This document shows positions 7,587 through 12,096 of a stretch of 12,096 nt of DNA, piece after piece. A program made the position numbers and the translations under genes. Position 1 is the stretch's first letter. Each line of letters begins with the position of its first letter. The notes beneath the pieces are model-generated. The model made no database searches. It was not told the DNA's origin and saw only the letters and a list, made by a program, of their open reading frames with translations. The DNA comes from JAKEGK01 sp036507695 (GTDB lineage: Bacteria; Pseudomonadota; Gammaproteobacteria; SZUA-152): positions 1 through 12,096 of the forward strand of contig DATCIR010000327.1 of the NCBI GenBank assembly GCA_036507695.1, read 5' to 3'.

Positions 7587-8057
7587 CTAACGGGATTGGC
7601 CGATACTGGATAGGACCCGGTGTTTGGCCGCAATAAAGGCGGCGTGGGGAACATACAAAAGATCCGCGATTTTACGCACCAACGCCTCTTCGTATTTTTC
7701 CAGTTCTTTATCGGCATAAGCGATCCGCCACATCAACTCAATCATTTTTATTTTATCTTCCTGTGAGAAGCCTTTATTGATTAAGGAGGTGAATTCATAG
7801 TAGCAGGTCGCATTTTGCGCCTCCTGTTCCGCAAGTTTTACCAGCTCCGCGGTTTCGCTCTCTTCCAAGGCAAAAAACACCTGGGCGTGCCGGGCCACGG
7901 CTTCCAGTTCCTCATCGTGCACATGAAAATCAGCCCGCGCGGTTTCCAGCAATAAAGCCACCGCCGCGATTTGCAAACGGTGTTGTGGCGAGGCATTCGT
8001 TGATACCGCCGGAGTTTGAATATGATCTTCAAAAAACTTTTTGATGGCGTTTAACAT
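7587..8057 (-). CDS. TerB-like protein (COG4103 family)
   Basis: Cytosolic all-helical protein of 156 residues with no signal peptide. It resembles the stand-alone TerB-like family COG4103, which is named after tellurite-resistance protein TerB but has no established biochemical role; tellurite resistance should not be inferred. Two similar acidic helical halves are visible: QHRLQIAAVALLLETARADF with HVHDEELEAVARH (about 26-57), and QEDKIKMIELMWRIAYADKE with LEKYEEALVRKIADLL (about 99-134). Each half carries the A-D-x-x-x-x-x-E pattern thought to bind metal in TerB. The N-terminus MLNAIKKFFEDHI is amphipathic. No clear ribosome-binding site precedes the ATG at 8057. It is divergent from the DsrE-like gene across a repeat-rich gap, and no other ter genes are present. 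Confidence 0.82.
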   Translation of the reverse strand: MLNAIKKFFEDHIQTPAVSTNASPQHRLQIAAVALLLETARADFHVHDEELEAVARHAQVFFALEESETAELVKLAEQEAQNATCYYEFTSLINKGFSQEDKIKMIELMWRIAYADKELEKYEEALVRKIADLLYVPHAAFIAAKHRVLSSIGQSR

Positions 8058-8107
8058 GTTGTTAAGTTGTAAAATCCATTGGGTTACTGATAGAAGGATA
8101 CGGTAAA

Positions 8108-8124
8108 GTACCGCGACACGGTAC
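8108..8124. repeat. Short inverted repeat upstream of the TerB-like gene
   Basis: GTACCG and CGGTAC flank a five-base centre (CGACA), extendable to a 7-bp arm on each side (8107-8125). It lies about 50 bp ahead of the TerB-like ATG in a divergent intergenic region. That position and symmetry fit a dimeric regulator site, but no known operator was recognised. Confidence 0.4.
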
Positions 8125-8190
8125 TGTCATACTCAAACCTGGCGAACTTAAAAATTGGCGCCCTGTCCAATTGCTCGTTCCGTTCAACCT

Positions 8191-8260
8191 GGGTGATAAA
8201 ACCAGGGTGATAAAACCAGGGTGATGCAACCGTGGTTTTGTTACCAGGATTTTGTAACCA
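8191..8260. repeat. Array of five 14-bp units, three direct then two inverted
   Basis: Two identical units GGGTGATAAAACCA (8191-8204, 8205-8218) and a diverged third (8219-8232) are followed by two units in the opposite sense, at 8233-8246 (TGGTTTTGTTACCA) and 8247-8260. As plus-strand RNA, 8206-8218 can pair with 8233-8245 over 13 bp, two of them G-U, closing a 14-base loop formed by the third unit. The array ends about 53 bp before the DsrE-like ATG, so it is either a 5'-leader structure or a cluster of protein-binding sites. Confidence 0.75.
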
Positions 8261-8313
8261 GGTTTACCAAATAAACACTTCGTCAAACAAACTAAGACCG
8301 GAGGAATTGTTAT

Positions 8314-8820
8314 ATGTTACGCGGTGTTTTTCAAGGCCTGACGATTTGCGCCGTTTATTCTTCCGCCTTGTTTTCATCAATGGCCTTTGGCAGCGACGAT
8401 CAATCGAAGATTGATAACATTCTGCAGCTGGAGAACCCGCCATTTGGAGTCGTCTTCGAGATTATCGAAAGCAAGCCTGAAGACCTGGAATGGGCCATCC
8501 CCCAGGTCGTCAAATTTTCCAAGCTGCTGCGTGACAAATTTCCCGGCCTGGCTATCGCGGTTGTATTGCATGGCAAGGAACAGTTTGGCTTAATGACATC
8601 ACAAGCCAAGGAAAAAGCCGAAGTGCATAAGGCCGTAAAATCCTTATCGCAGGACCAGGATATTCCCGTGCACGTCTGCGGTACGCATGCGTCCTGGTAC
8701 GGTAAAAGCGGCAAGGACTTTCCGGATTATATCGACGTCACGCCGGCCGGTCCCACCCAGATTAATAACTATGTCGACATGGGTTACACAAAAATCGTGC
8801 TGCGCAAACCAAAAACCTAA
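8314..8820 (+). CDS. Exported DsrE/F-like protein
   Basis: Protein of 168 residues resembling the DsrE/DsrF-like (COG1416-type) family, small alpha/beta proteins related to sulfur-relay proteins; no function is established for this branch. Residues 1-26 form a likely Sec signal peptide (hydrophobic GLTICAVYSSALFSSMAFG, cut near SD), placing it in the periplasm. The mature part has a GVVFEIIES first strand, GLAIAVVLHGKEQFGLM in the middle, and the family signature VHVCGTHASWYG with the single conserved Cys122. It ends in DVTPAGPTQINNYVDMGY, also typical. The start is secured by a strong GGAGGA at 8300-8305, eight bases before the ATG. Cys122 is the obvious candidate for carrying sulfur or binding a metal; that is inference. 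Confidence 0.82.
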   Translation: MLRGVFQGLTICAVYSSALFSSMAFGSDDQSKIDNILQLENPPFGVVFEIIESKPEDLEWAIPQVVKFSKLLRDKFPGLAIAVVLHGKEQFGLMTSQAKEKAEVHKAVKSLSQDQDIPVHVCGTHASWYGKSGKDFPDYIDVTPAGPTQINNYVDMGYTKIVLRKPKT

Positions 8821-8880
8821 TTCACTGCAACAGATTCTCTGCTCGGCTTACCAGTGTGTGGCCGGTAGCGGTAATCACCC

Positions 8881-8900
8881 CCCGCCCCTGAGCGGGCTTT
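8881..8900 (+). terminator. Weak terminator candidate after the DsrE-like gene
   Basis: CCCGC (8881-8885) can pair with GCGGG (8892-8896) around a six-base loop, followed by CTTTGTT. It is correctly placed, 60 bases after the stop, but the stem is only 5 bp and the T-run is poor. Confidence 0.35.
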
Positions 8901-8974
8901 GTTGACAGGGAAAATTTTCACGCCCGGTAAACAAGGCAACTACGCCTCGAATTGCCCTCCGGGGTAACCCGGCT

Positions 8975-9040
8975 AAAAATGATTAAAAATCGTACACTTA
9001 GTGCAGGAATACCAAGCTTAGCCCAAGCTTAATCATTTTT
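8975..9040. repeat. 12-bp perfect inverted repeat enclosing a tandem 9-bp repeat
   Basis: AAAAATGATTAA (8975-8986) is exactly complementary to TTAATCATTTTT (9029-9040), separated by 42 bp. Inside, CCAAGCTTA occurs twice (9012-9020 and 9023-9031), an 11-bp period, close to one helical turn, so the second copy overlaps the right arm. This could be a regulator-binding array for the lipoprotein gene or a long bidirectional hairpin. Confidence 0.6.
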
Positions 9041-9115
9041 CAGTAAATAGATTAGATTACATACCTCTATTTGATATTTTTTTGATCAATTTTTAGGTGC
9101 TAGACTAAGCACTTC

Positions 9116-9138
9116 TTACGTAGTGCGGCACCACGTAA
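9116..9138 (+). repeat. Stem-loop in the upstream region of the lipoprotein gene
   Basis: TTACGTAGTG (9116-9125) pairs with CACCACGTAA (9129-9138) around a three-base loop, 10 bp with one A-C mismatch. It lies 73 bp before the lipoprotein ATG. No T-run follows, so it is not a terminator; an operator or 5'-leader hairpin is possible. Confidence 0.5.
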
Positions 9139-9211
9139 TTCGATAAATTCAGCGATGGTAAACAAAACAAATTTAAAACCGGGCCACCGGATTGTCAGGA
9201 GTAGTCATTAA

Positions 9212-10066
9212 ATGCAGTACCCAAATAAACCCAAGGTCAAACCCCTCCCCCGCGTAATGCTGCTTATATTCCTCATGGCCTGCCTCTCGGCGTGCGGCAC
9301 TCTATCATCTACGCATCTGGCGCCTGAGGTGATTATCAGTGGCACCGGCAACGCTGAGGTGATGGTGAGCGGGTATGTCGTGGACAGCGATGGCGTCACT
9401 CCGCTCTATGGCGCCACCGTTGCACTCTTGAGCAAACACGCAGCGGTCGCCGCGAATAAGCACGGTAAATCCTGCCCTACGCCGGCCAAACCCCATATCA
9501 ACTATACCTGCACCGCCGAAGACGGTTCCTTTACCCTGAACCTGTCTCAGGTGGACGAATTCCCGGTTATCATCACCATCGAAAAACTGGATGAAATTCA
9601 GGAAATCACCCTGGACCTCAATGATCTCAACGCCAATATCGGCACGATCGCCATGATGCGCGAAGCAAAACAGACAACAGAAAAAGTCGCGGTTGTGATG
9701 GATTTCTACAATCCATTGCAGGAAGTCCAGAAGCTCCTGAACACCAGTCCTTCTCAAACGCAAGAAGTTAAATTGCAATTGATGAACGAATACCAGAATT
9801 TGTTTGACATTAACGGCGATGGCCGGGATATCAGCTACCCCACTTTTTATTCCTTGTTTGTCGATGCGGACAACAATGGCAAAGCGGACATCTTCAATTA
9901 CGACAGAATCTATATCAACAGCCGGCAAAAATCGGATCTCGAGCTGCTGGACCAGTCCCTTCGAAAGCAACTATTGGATTTCTTATCCAGCGGTGGCAGC
10001 CTGTTTATCACGGAATGGAGCGTGCAATTGGAAGAGGAAGAACCTTCCTTGGATCAATACATATAG
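9212..10066 (+). CDS. Lipoprotein with carboxypeptidase-regulatory-like and Asp-rich domains, C-terminus apparently shortened
   Basis: Predicted lipoprotein of 284 residues. The signal VMLLIFLMACLSACGT has a lipobox LSAC with Cys28; the next residue is Gly, not Asp, so outer-membrane sorting is likely. Residues about 48-135 form a carboxypeptidase-regulatory-like beta-sandwich (VMVSGYVVDSDGVTPLYGAT, then YTCTAEDGSFTLNL). Residues about 155-195 (KVAVVMDFYNPLQEV) start an alpha/beta domain holding two acidic calcium-loop-like motifs, DINGDGRD and DADNNGKADIFNYD, and ending with LLDFLSSGGSLFITEW. That segment resembles GATase-like domains in which the chain normally continues; here it stops 19 residues later at a TAG. 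Start chosen by AGGAG ten bases upstream. Function unknown; cell-surface binding is a guess. Confidence 0.75.
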   Translation: MQYPNKPKVKPLPRVMLLIFLMACLSACGTLSSTHLAPEVIISGTGNAEVMVSGYVVDSDGVTPLYGATVALLSKHAAVAANKHGKSCPTPAKPHINYTCTAEDGSFTLNLSQVDEFPVIITIEKLDEIQEITLDLNDLNANIGTIAMMREAKQTTEKVAVVMDFYNPLQEVQKLLNTSPSQTQEVKLQLMNEYQNLFDINGDGRDISYPTFYSLFVDADNNGKADIFNYDRIYINSRQKSDLELLDQSLRKQLLDFLSSGGSLFITEWSVQLEEEEPSLDQYI

Positions 10067-10108
10067 TCCCAGGAATAATCAGCGGTTTAATCCGCGCTTG
10101 ATGAACAC

Positions 10109-10137
10109 AAAAAAAGAGGCCGTAGCGGCCTCTTTTT
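10109..10137. terminator. Bidirectional terminator between convergent lipoprotein and actin genes
   Basis: GAGGCC (10116-10121) pairs with GGCCTC (10127-10132) around the loop GTAGC. Seven A precede it (10109-10115) and five T follow (10133-10137). It is a strong rho-independent terminator on both strands, 50 bases after the lipoprotein stop and about 60 bases after the actin-like gene's stop. Confidence 0.93.
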
Positions 10138-10165
10138 ATTCCTGAGAAAGTTATTCCTGAGTAAG
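10136..10165. repeat. Tandem 15-bp direct repeat
   Basis: TTATTCCTGAGAAAG (10136-10150) is immediately repeated as TTATTCCTGAGTAAG (10151-10165), 14 of 15 bases identical. It starts inside the terminator's T-run, in non-coding DNA between convergent genes. Likely a slippage duplication with no obvious role. Confidence 0.85.
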
Positions 10166-10195
10166 TCTTATTACCGGGGACGTGGAATCCGCCGG

Positions 10196-11248
10196 TTACT
10201 CGTCTTTAAGCAGATCTTCCCAATACTCCTCCGGCATATCCTGGGCCAGCGCTAGCGCACCATCGGCACTGGCGTAAACAGGATCATCGACCACACTGAC
10301 CTTGGTGGGCCCGTCTTCAGACAACGCTGTTTCAATGTACTTCGCCAGACCACGGATTTGGCTGCCGCCGCCCGCCAGGACGATATTTTCACGTACTATC
10401 TCCTGGTATTCCGGATCGAACTTGGCGATCAACTCCATCGCGTTCTCGATAATCGCCGGCAATACACTTTCACAAGCGCGCCCCATTTCCTCGGTAATAT
10501 CATGCAGCATCATGCGCCCGGAAACAGGAATCTCCACTTCCACTTTCCCCTTTACCGTGCCCACGTAACTGTGTGCCTCCTTGTAATTACGCACCATGTT
10601 CATATTGAAATCGGATTCGGGGTATTTATCTTTCAGCATGTTATATAACTGCTGGTCAATGTAATCACCCGCGGTGACGATGGTGCGCTGGTCATCTTCC
10701 GTCGGCATGGCGCCGTGCATGATGCAAAAGTCGGTCGTGCCCGCGCCGATGTCAATGACAATGGCGTTATTCAGCAAACCCCTGCCGTAAGCGGCGGCGA
10801 ATGGCTCCGATACCACCATCAGAGAGTCGACATAATCCTGGACCGCGCGCTTGATCGCCAACTTATTCGCACGCAGGGATTCCGCCGGGACGCCGACCAC
10901 CGCGTAGATTTCCTGGCTCTCCAATGCGCCGACCAGCTCCAGCATGTGCCGAACCAGTTCCTGCACCGCTTCTTCATCACGGGAAATGCCTTCTTTTATT
11001 ACGCCGTGTTCCAGAGGACGCACCAGCTCCAGAGACAAGCGGTTATCCAAGGCTTCTTTTCCGAACAATACCGGTTTACCCAGTACTTTTTCAGAAATGA
11101 AGTCTTTGGGCCAACCGACATAACTGGCAACCCACTCGCGCGCGCCGTTGCTTGCAGATATTGCGCTGCGTGAGGTCCCTAAATCTATACCAACTCGCAT
11201 TTTGTTACCGCTGTTGCTGCGCTTTGGCGAGCTCTTCTTTTTCGCCAT
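10196..11248 (-). CDS. MamK-like bacterial actin (filament-forming ATPase)
   Basis: Cytoplasmic actin-fold ATPase of 350 residues, expected to polymerise. The actin motifs occur in order: phosphate-1 VGIDLGTSRSAI (19-30), connecting VVGVPAES (117-124), VVSEPFAAAYG with Glu148 at the catalytic-glutamate position, phosphate-2 VIDIGAGTTDF (164-174), and adenosine VLAGGGSQIRG (290-300). It resembles MamK more than MreB: SYVGWPKD, GVIKEG, PTEDDQRTIVTAGDYID, PEYQEIVRENIVLAGGG and a C-terminal PEEYWEDL all have MamK counterparts in my recollection. A Lys/Ser-rich 16-residue N-terminal extension precedes the fold. The ATG at 11248 has a perfect AGGAGG eight bases upstream (11257-11262), so this start is preferred over the Met at 11200, and the gene overlaps the amidase gene by 44 bp. 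No other magnetosome gene is visible. Confidence 0.88.
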   Translation of the reverse strand: MAKKKSSPKRSNSGNKMRVGIDLGTSRSAISASNGAREWVASYVGWPKDFISEKVLGKPVLFGKEALDNRLSLELVRPLEHGVIKEGISRDEEAVQELVRHMLELVGALESQEIYAVVGVPAESLRANKLAIKRAVQDYVDSLMVVSEPFAAAYGRGLLNNAIVIDIGAGTTDFCIMHGAMPTEDDQRTIVTAGDYIDQQLYNMLKDKYPESDFNMNMVRNYKEAHSYVGTVKGKVEVEIPVSGRMMLHDITEEMGRACESVLPAIIENAMELIAKFDPEYQEIVRENIVLAGGGSQIRGLAKYIETALSEDGPTKVSVVDDPVYASADGALALAQDMPEEYWEDLLKDE

Positions 11249-12096
11249 TCCTTTTGCCTCCTACACTGGTGTTTTTATTCAAGTACGACACTATACCTTG
11301 TTCCAGAAACGCTGCGATGTTCTCGCGATACTCCGCCGTCTTTAACCGTTTCTCTTCTGCTGGGTTACAAAAACAAGACACTTCAGTCAGAATACTCGGG
11401 GCATTCAGTCCCAGCAGAACCACGAACGGCGCGGACTTGATGCCATGATCACTGGCGTGCTTGTTGATTTTCTTCATTCGTCCATACAGATTGGATTGGA
11501 CCGAATGCGCTAACTGGCGAGACTCCTGAAACTTTAACGTATCGCCAATTTTTTGAATTAAATCCTTAAAGTCTCCATACTCGTAATGCGAATCCGCATT
11601 TTCCAGTTTGGCAAGGCTGGCCACCTTAATATCATCCGTTGGCCCGAAATAATACGTCTCTATAAAATTCTGTTCGCTCGGAAAATAGTTTACATGTATT
11701 GATATAAACAAATCCGCCTGATTGGCATTGGCGTATTCAACCCGGTCATTCAGGGATATCGTGTCATCACTCGCCCGCGTCAACAGCACTTCATAACCAT
11801 GTTTGCCCAAGCGATCCCGCAAGTGTTTGGCGATATCCAGCGCCACATCCTTCTCGAAAACGCCCGACTTACCCACCGTGCCCGGATCCTTGCCGCCGTG
11901 CCCGGGATCTATGACAATGGTTTTCACTCCAAGGCCGAACAATTCGGCGATCCGCACACCGGATGCCGCCAACGTTTCATAGTTGGCCGGATCCACATCG
12001 ACCTCATCCAGGCCAGGTATTGAAAGATCCTCCAAGTTATCGACATCTGGTAACTTTTTTTGAAGTGTTTTTGACAAACTTGTGGGATCTATTTCT
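11205..12096 (-). CDS. N-acetylmuramoyl-L-alanine amidase, Amidase_3 family (5' end off the right edge)
   Basis: Zinc enzyme cleaving the bond between MurNAc and the L-Ala of the peptidoglycan stem peptide. Counting from a TTG at 12077, the motifs are IVIDPGHGGKDPGTVG (54-69; His60 zinc ligand), FEKDVALDIA (Glu75 zinc ligand), LLTRASDDTISLNDRVEYAN (98-117), ADLFISIHVN (121-130; His128 zinc ligand) and SILTEVSCFCNPAEEKRL (228-245; Glu232 catalytic). All are intact. The frame stays open upstream of the TTG to the window edge, with no ribosome-binding site there, so the true start and any signal peptide or anchor are unseen. The visible N-terminal 50 residues are acidic and non-hydrophobic, so export cannot be shown. 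A Lys/Gln-rich tail (KRNGEKEELAKAQQQR) follows the domain, in the stretch overlapping the actin gene. Likely the same transcript as that gene. Confidence 0.9.
   Translation of the reverse strand, partial: EIDPTSLSKTLQKKLPDVDNLEDLSIPGLDEVDVDPANYETLAASGVRIAELFGLGVKTIVIDPGHGGKDPGTVGKSGVFEKDVALDIAKHLRDRLGKHGYEVLLTRASDDTISLNDRVEYANANQADLFISIHVNYFPSEQNFIETYYFGPTDDIKVASLAKLENADSHYEYGDFKDLIQKIGDTLKFQESRQLAHSVQSNLYGRMKKINKHASDHGIKSAPFVVLLGLNAPSILTEVSCFCNPAEEKRLKTAEYRENIAAFLEQGIVSYLNKNTSVGGKRNGEKEELAKAQQQR

Larger units (their letters stand above)
8821..9211. other. 391-bp non-coding stretch with several repeats
   Basis: No plausible gene is seen on either strand. It holds a weak terminator-like hairpin (8881-8900), a small GC hairpin CCGGG-GTAA-CCCGG (8959-8972), a 12-bp inverted repeat spanning 8975-9040 with a 9-bp direct repeat inside it, an AT-rich segment (9041-9095) and a stem-loop at 9116-9138. 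The last 15 bases carry the ribosome-binding site AGGAG (9197-9201) for the lipoprotein gene. Composition turns AT-rich from about 8975 onward, as expected of a promoter region. No clean -35/-10 pair could be fixed. Confidence 0.6.

Noticed and set aside
7587..8057. Tellurite-resistance gene terB
   Set aside because: The protein belongs with stand-alone TerB-like COG4103 proteins, and no terA, terC, terD or terZ is nearby, so the symbol and phenotype would mislead.
8191..8260. Possible CRISPR array
   Set aside because: Units are 14 bp, contiguous without spacers, and two are inverted. No cas gene is present.
8062..8286. Minus-strand small open frame across the divergent intergenic region
   Set aside because: It owes its length to the 14-bp repeats, has no ribosome-binding site, and its translation is not protein-like.
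9071..9089. FNR-type site (TTGAT and ATCAA halves)
   Set aside because: The halves are nine bases apart instead of four, in a T-rich stretch where such words are expected by chance.
9305..9970. Minus-strand open frame of 221 codons
   Set aside because: It lies antisense inside the lipoprotein gene, which has a lipobox, a good ribosome-binding site and recognisable domains. The antisense product shows no family signature.
10196..11248. Part of a magnetosome gene island
   Set aside because: No other mam or mms gene is seen in about 12 kb. The neighbours are a cell-wall amidase and a lipoprotein, so magnetosome formation is not supported.
12075..12077. TTG as the true start of the amidase
   Set aside because: The frame continues open to the window edge and no ribosome-binding site precedes the TTG, so the real start probably lies outside.

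Overview
The window looks like chromosomal DNA of a Gram-negative bacterium, most likely a gammaproteobacterium with an aerobic or microaerobic metabolism. The grounds are a TonB-dependent outer-membrane receptor, a lipobox lipoprotein, a periplasmic DsrE-like protein, a GlcDEF glycolate oxidase and a COG4103-type TerB protein, with mixed GC content and dense coding. The taxonomic guess rests on gene families only. No tRNA, rRNA, insertion sequence, CRISPR array or phage gene was seen.

Layout. 1-1019 (-): N-terminal part of a TonB-dependent receptor that runs off the left edge. 1143-1436 (+): a short remnant of an RND/MMPL-type exporter, directly followed by 1446-2186 (+), a TauE/SafE-family membrane exporter. 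2261-7341 (-): a four-gene C2-metabolism block in transcription order glcD, glcE, glcF and a class V aminotransferase of the serine/alanine-glyoxylate type. It has a candidate promoter ahead of glcD, a second ahead of the aminotransferase and a hairpin terminator after it. Together these would oxidise glycolate to glyoxylate and transaminate glyoxylate to glycine. 7587-8057 (-): TerB-like protein. 8058-8313: a divergent intergenic region with an unusual array of 14-bp units. 8314-8820 (+): exported DsrE/F-like protein. 8821-9211: a long non-coding stretch rich in inverted and direct repeats. 9212-10066 (+): lipoprotein with a carboxypeptidase-regulatory-like domain, a calcium-loop-like Asp-rich segment and an apparently shortened C-terminal domain. 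10109-10137: bidirectional terminator. 10196-11248 (-): actin-like ATPase closely resembling MamK. 11205-12096 (-): N-acetylmuramoyl-L-alanine amidase (Amidase_3) whose start lies beyond the right edge.

The most unusual part is the right end. A MamK-type actin gene overlaps an Amidase_3 gene by 44 bp and has its own strong ribosome-binding site inside the amidase gene. No other magnetosome gene is visible, so this suggests a filament plus cell-wall-hydrolase module rather than magnetosome alignment. The glycolate-to-glycine block is a coherent, complete three-subunit oxidase plus aminotransferase. Secondary points are the RND remnant, the truncated-looking lipoprotein and the structured intergenic regions.
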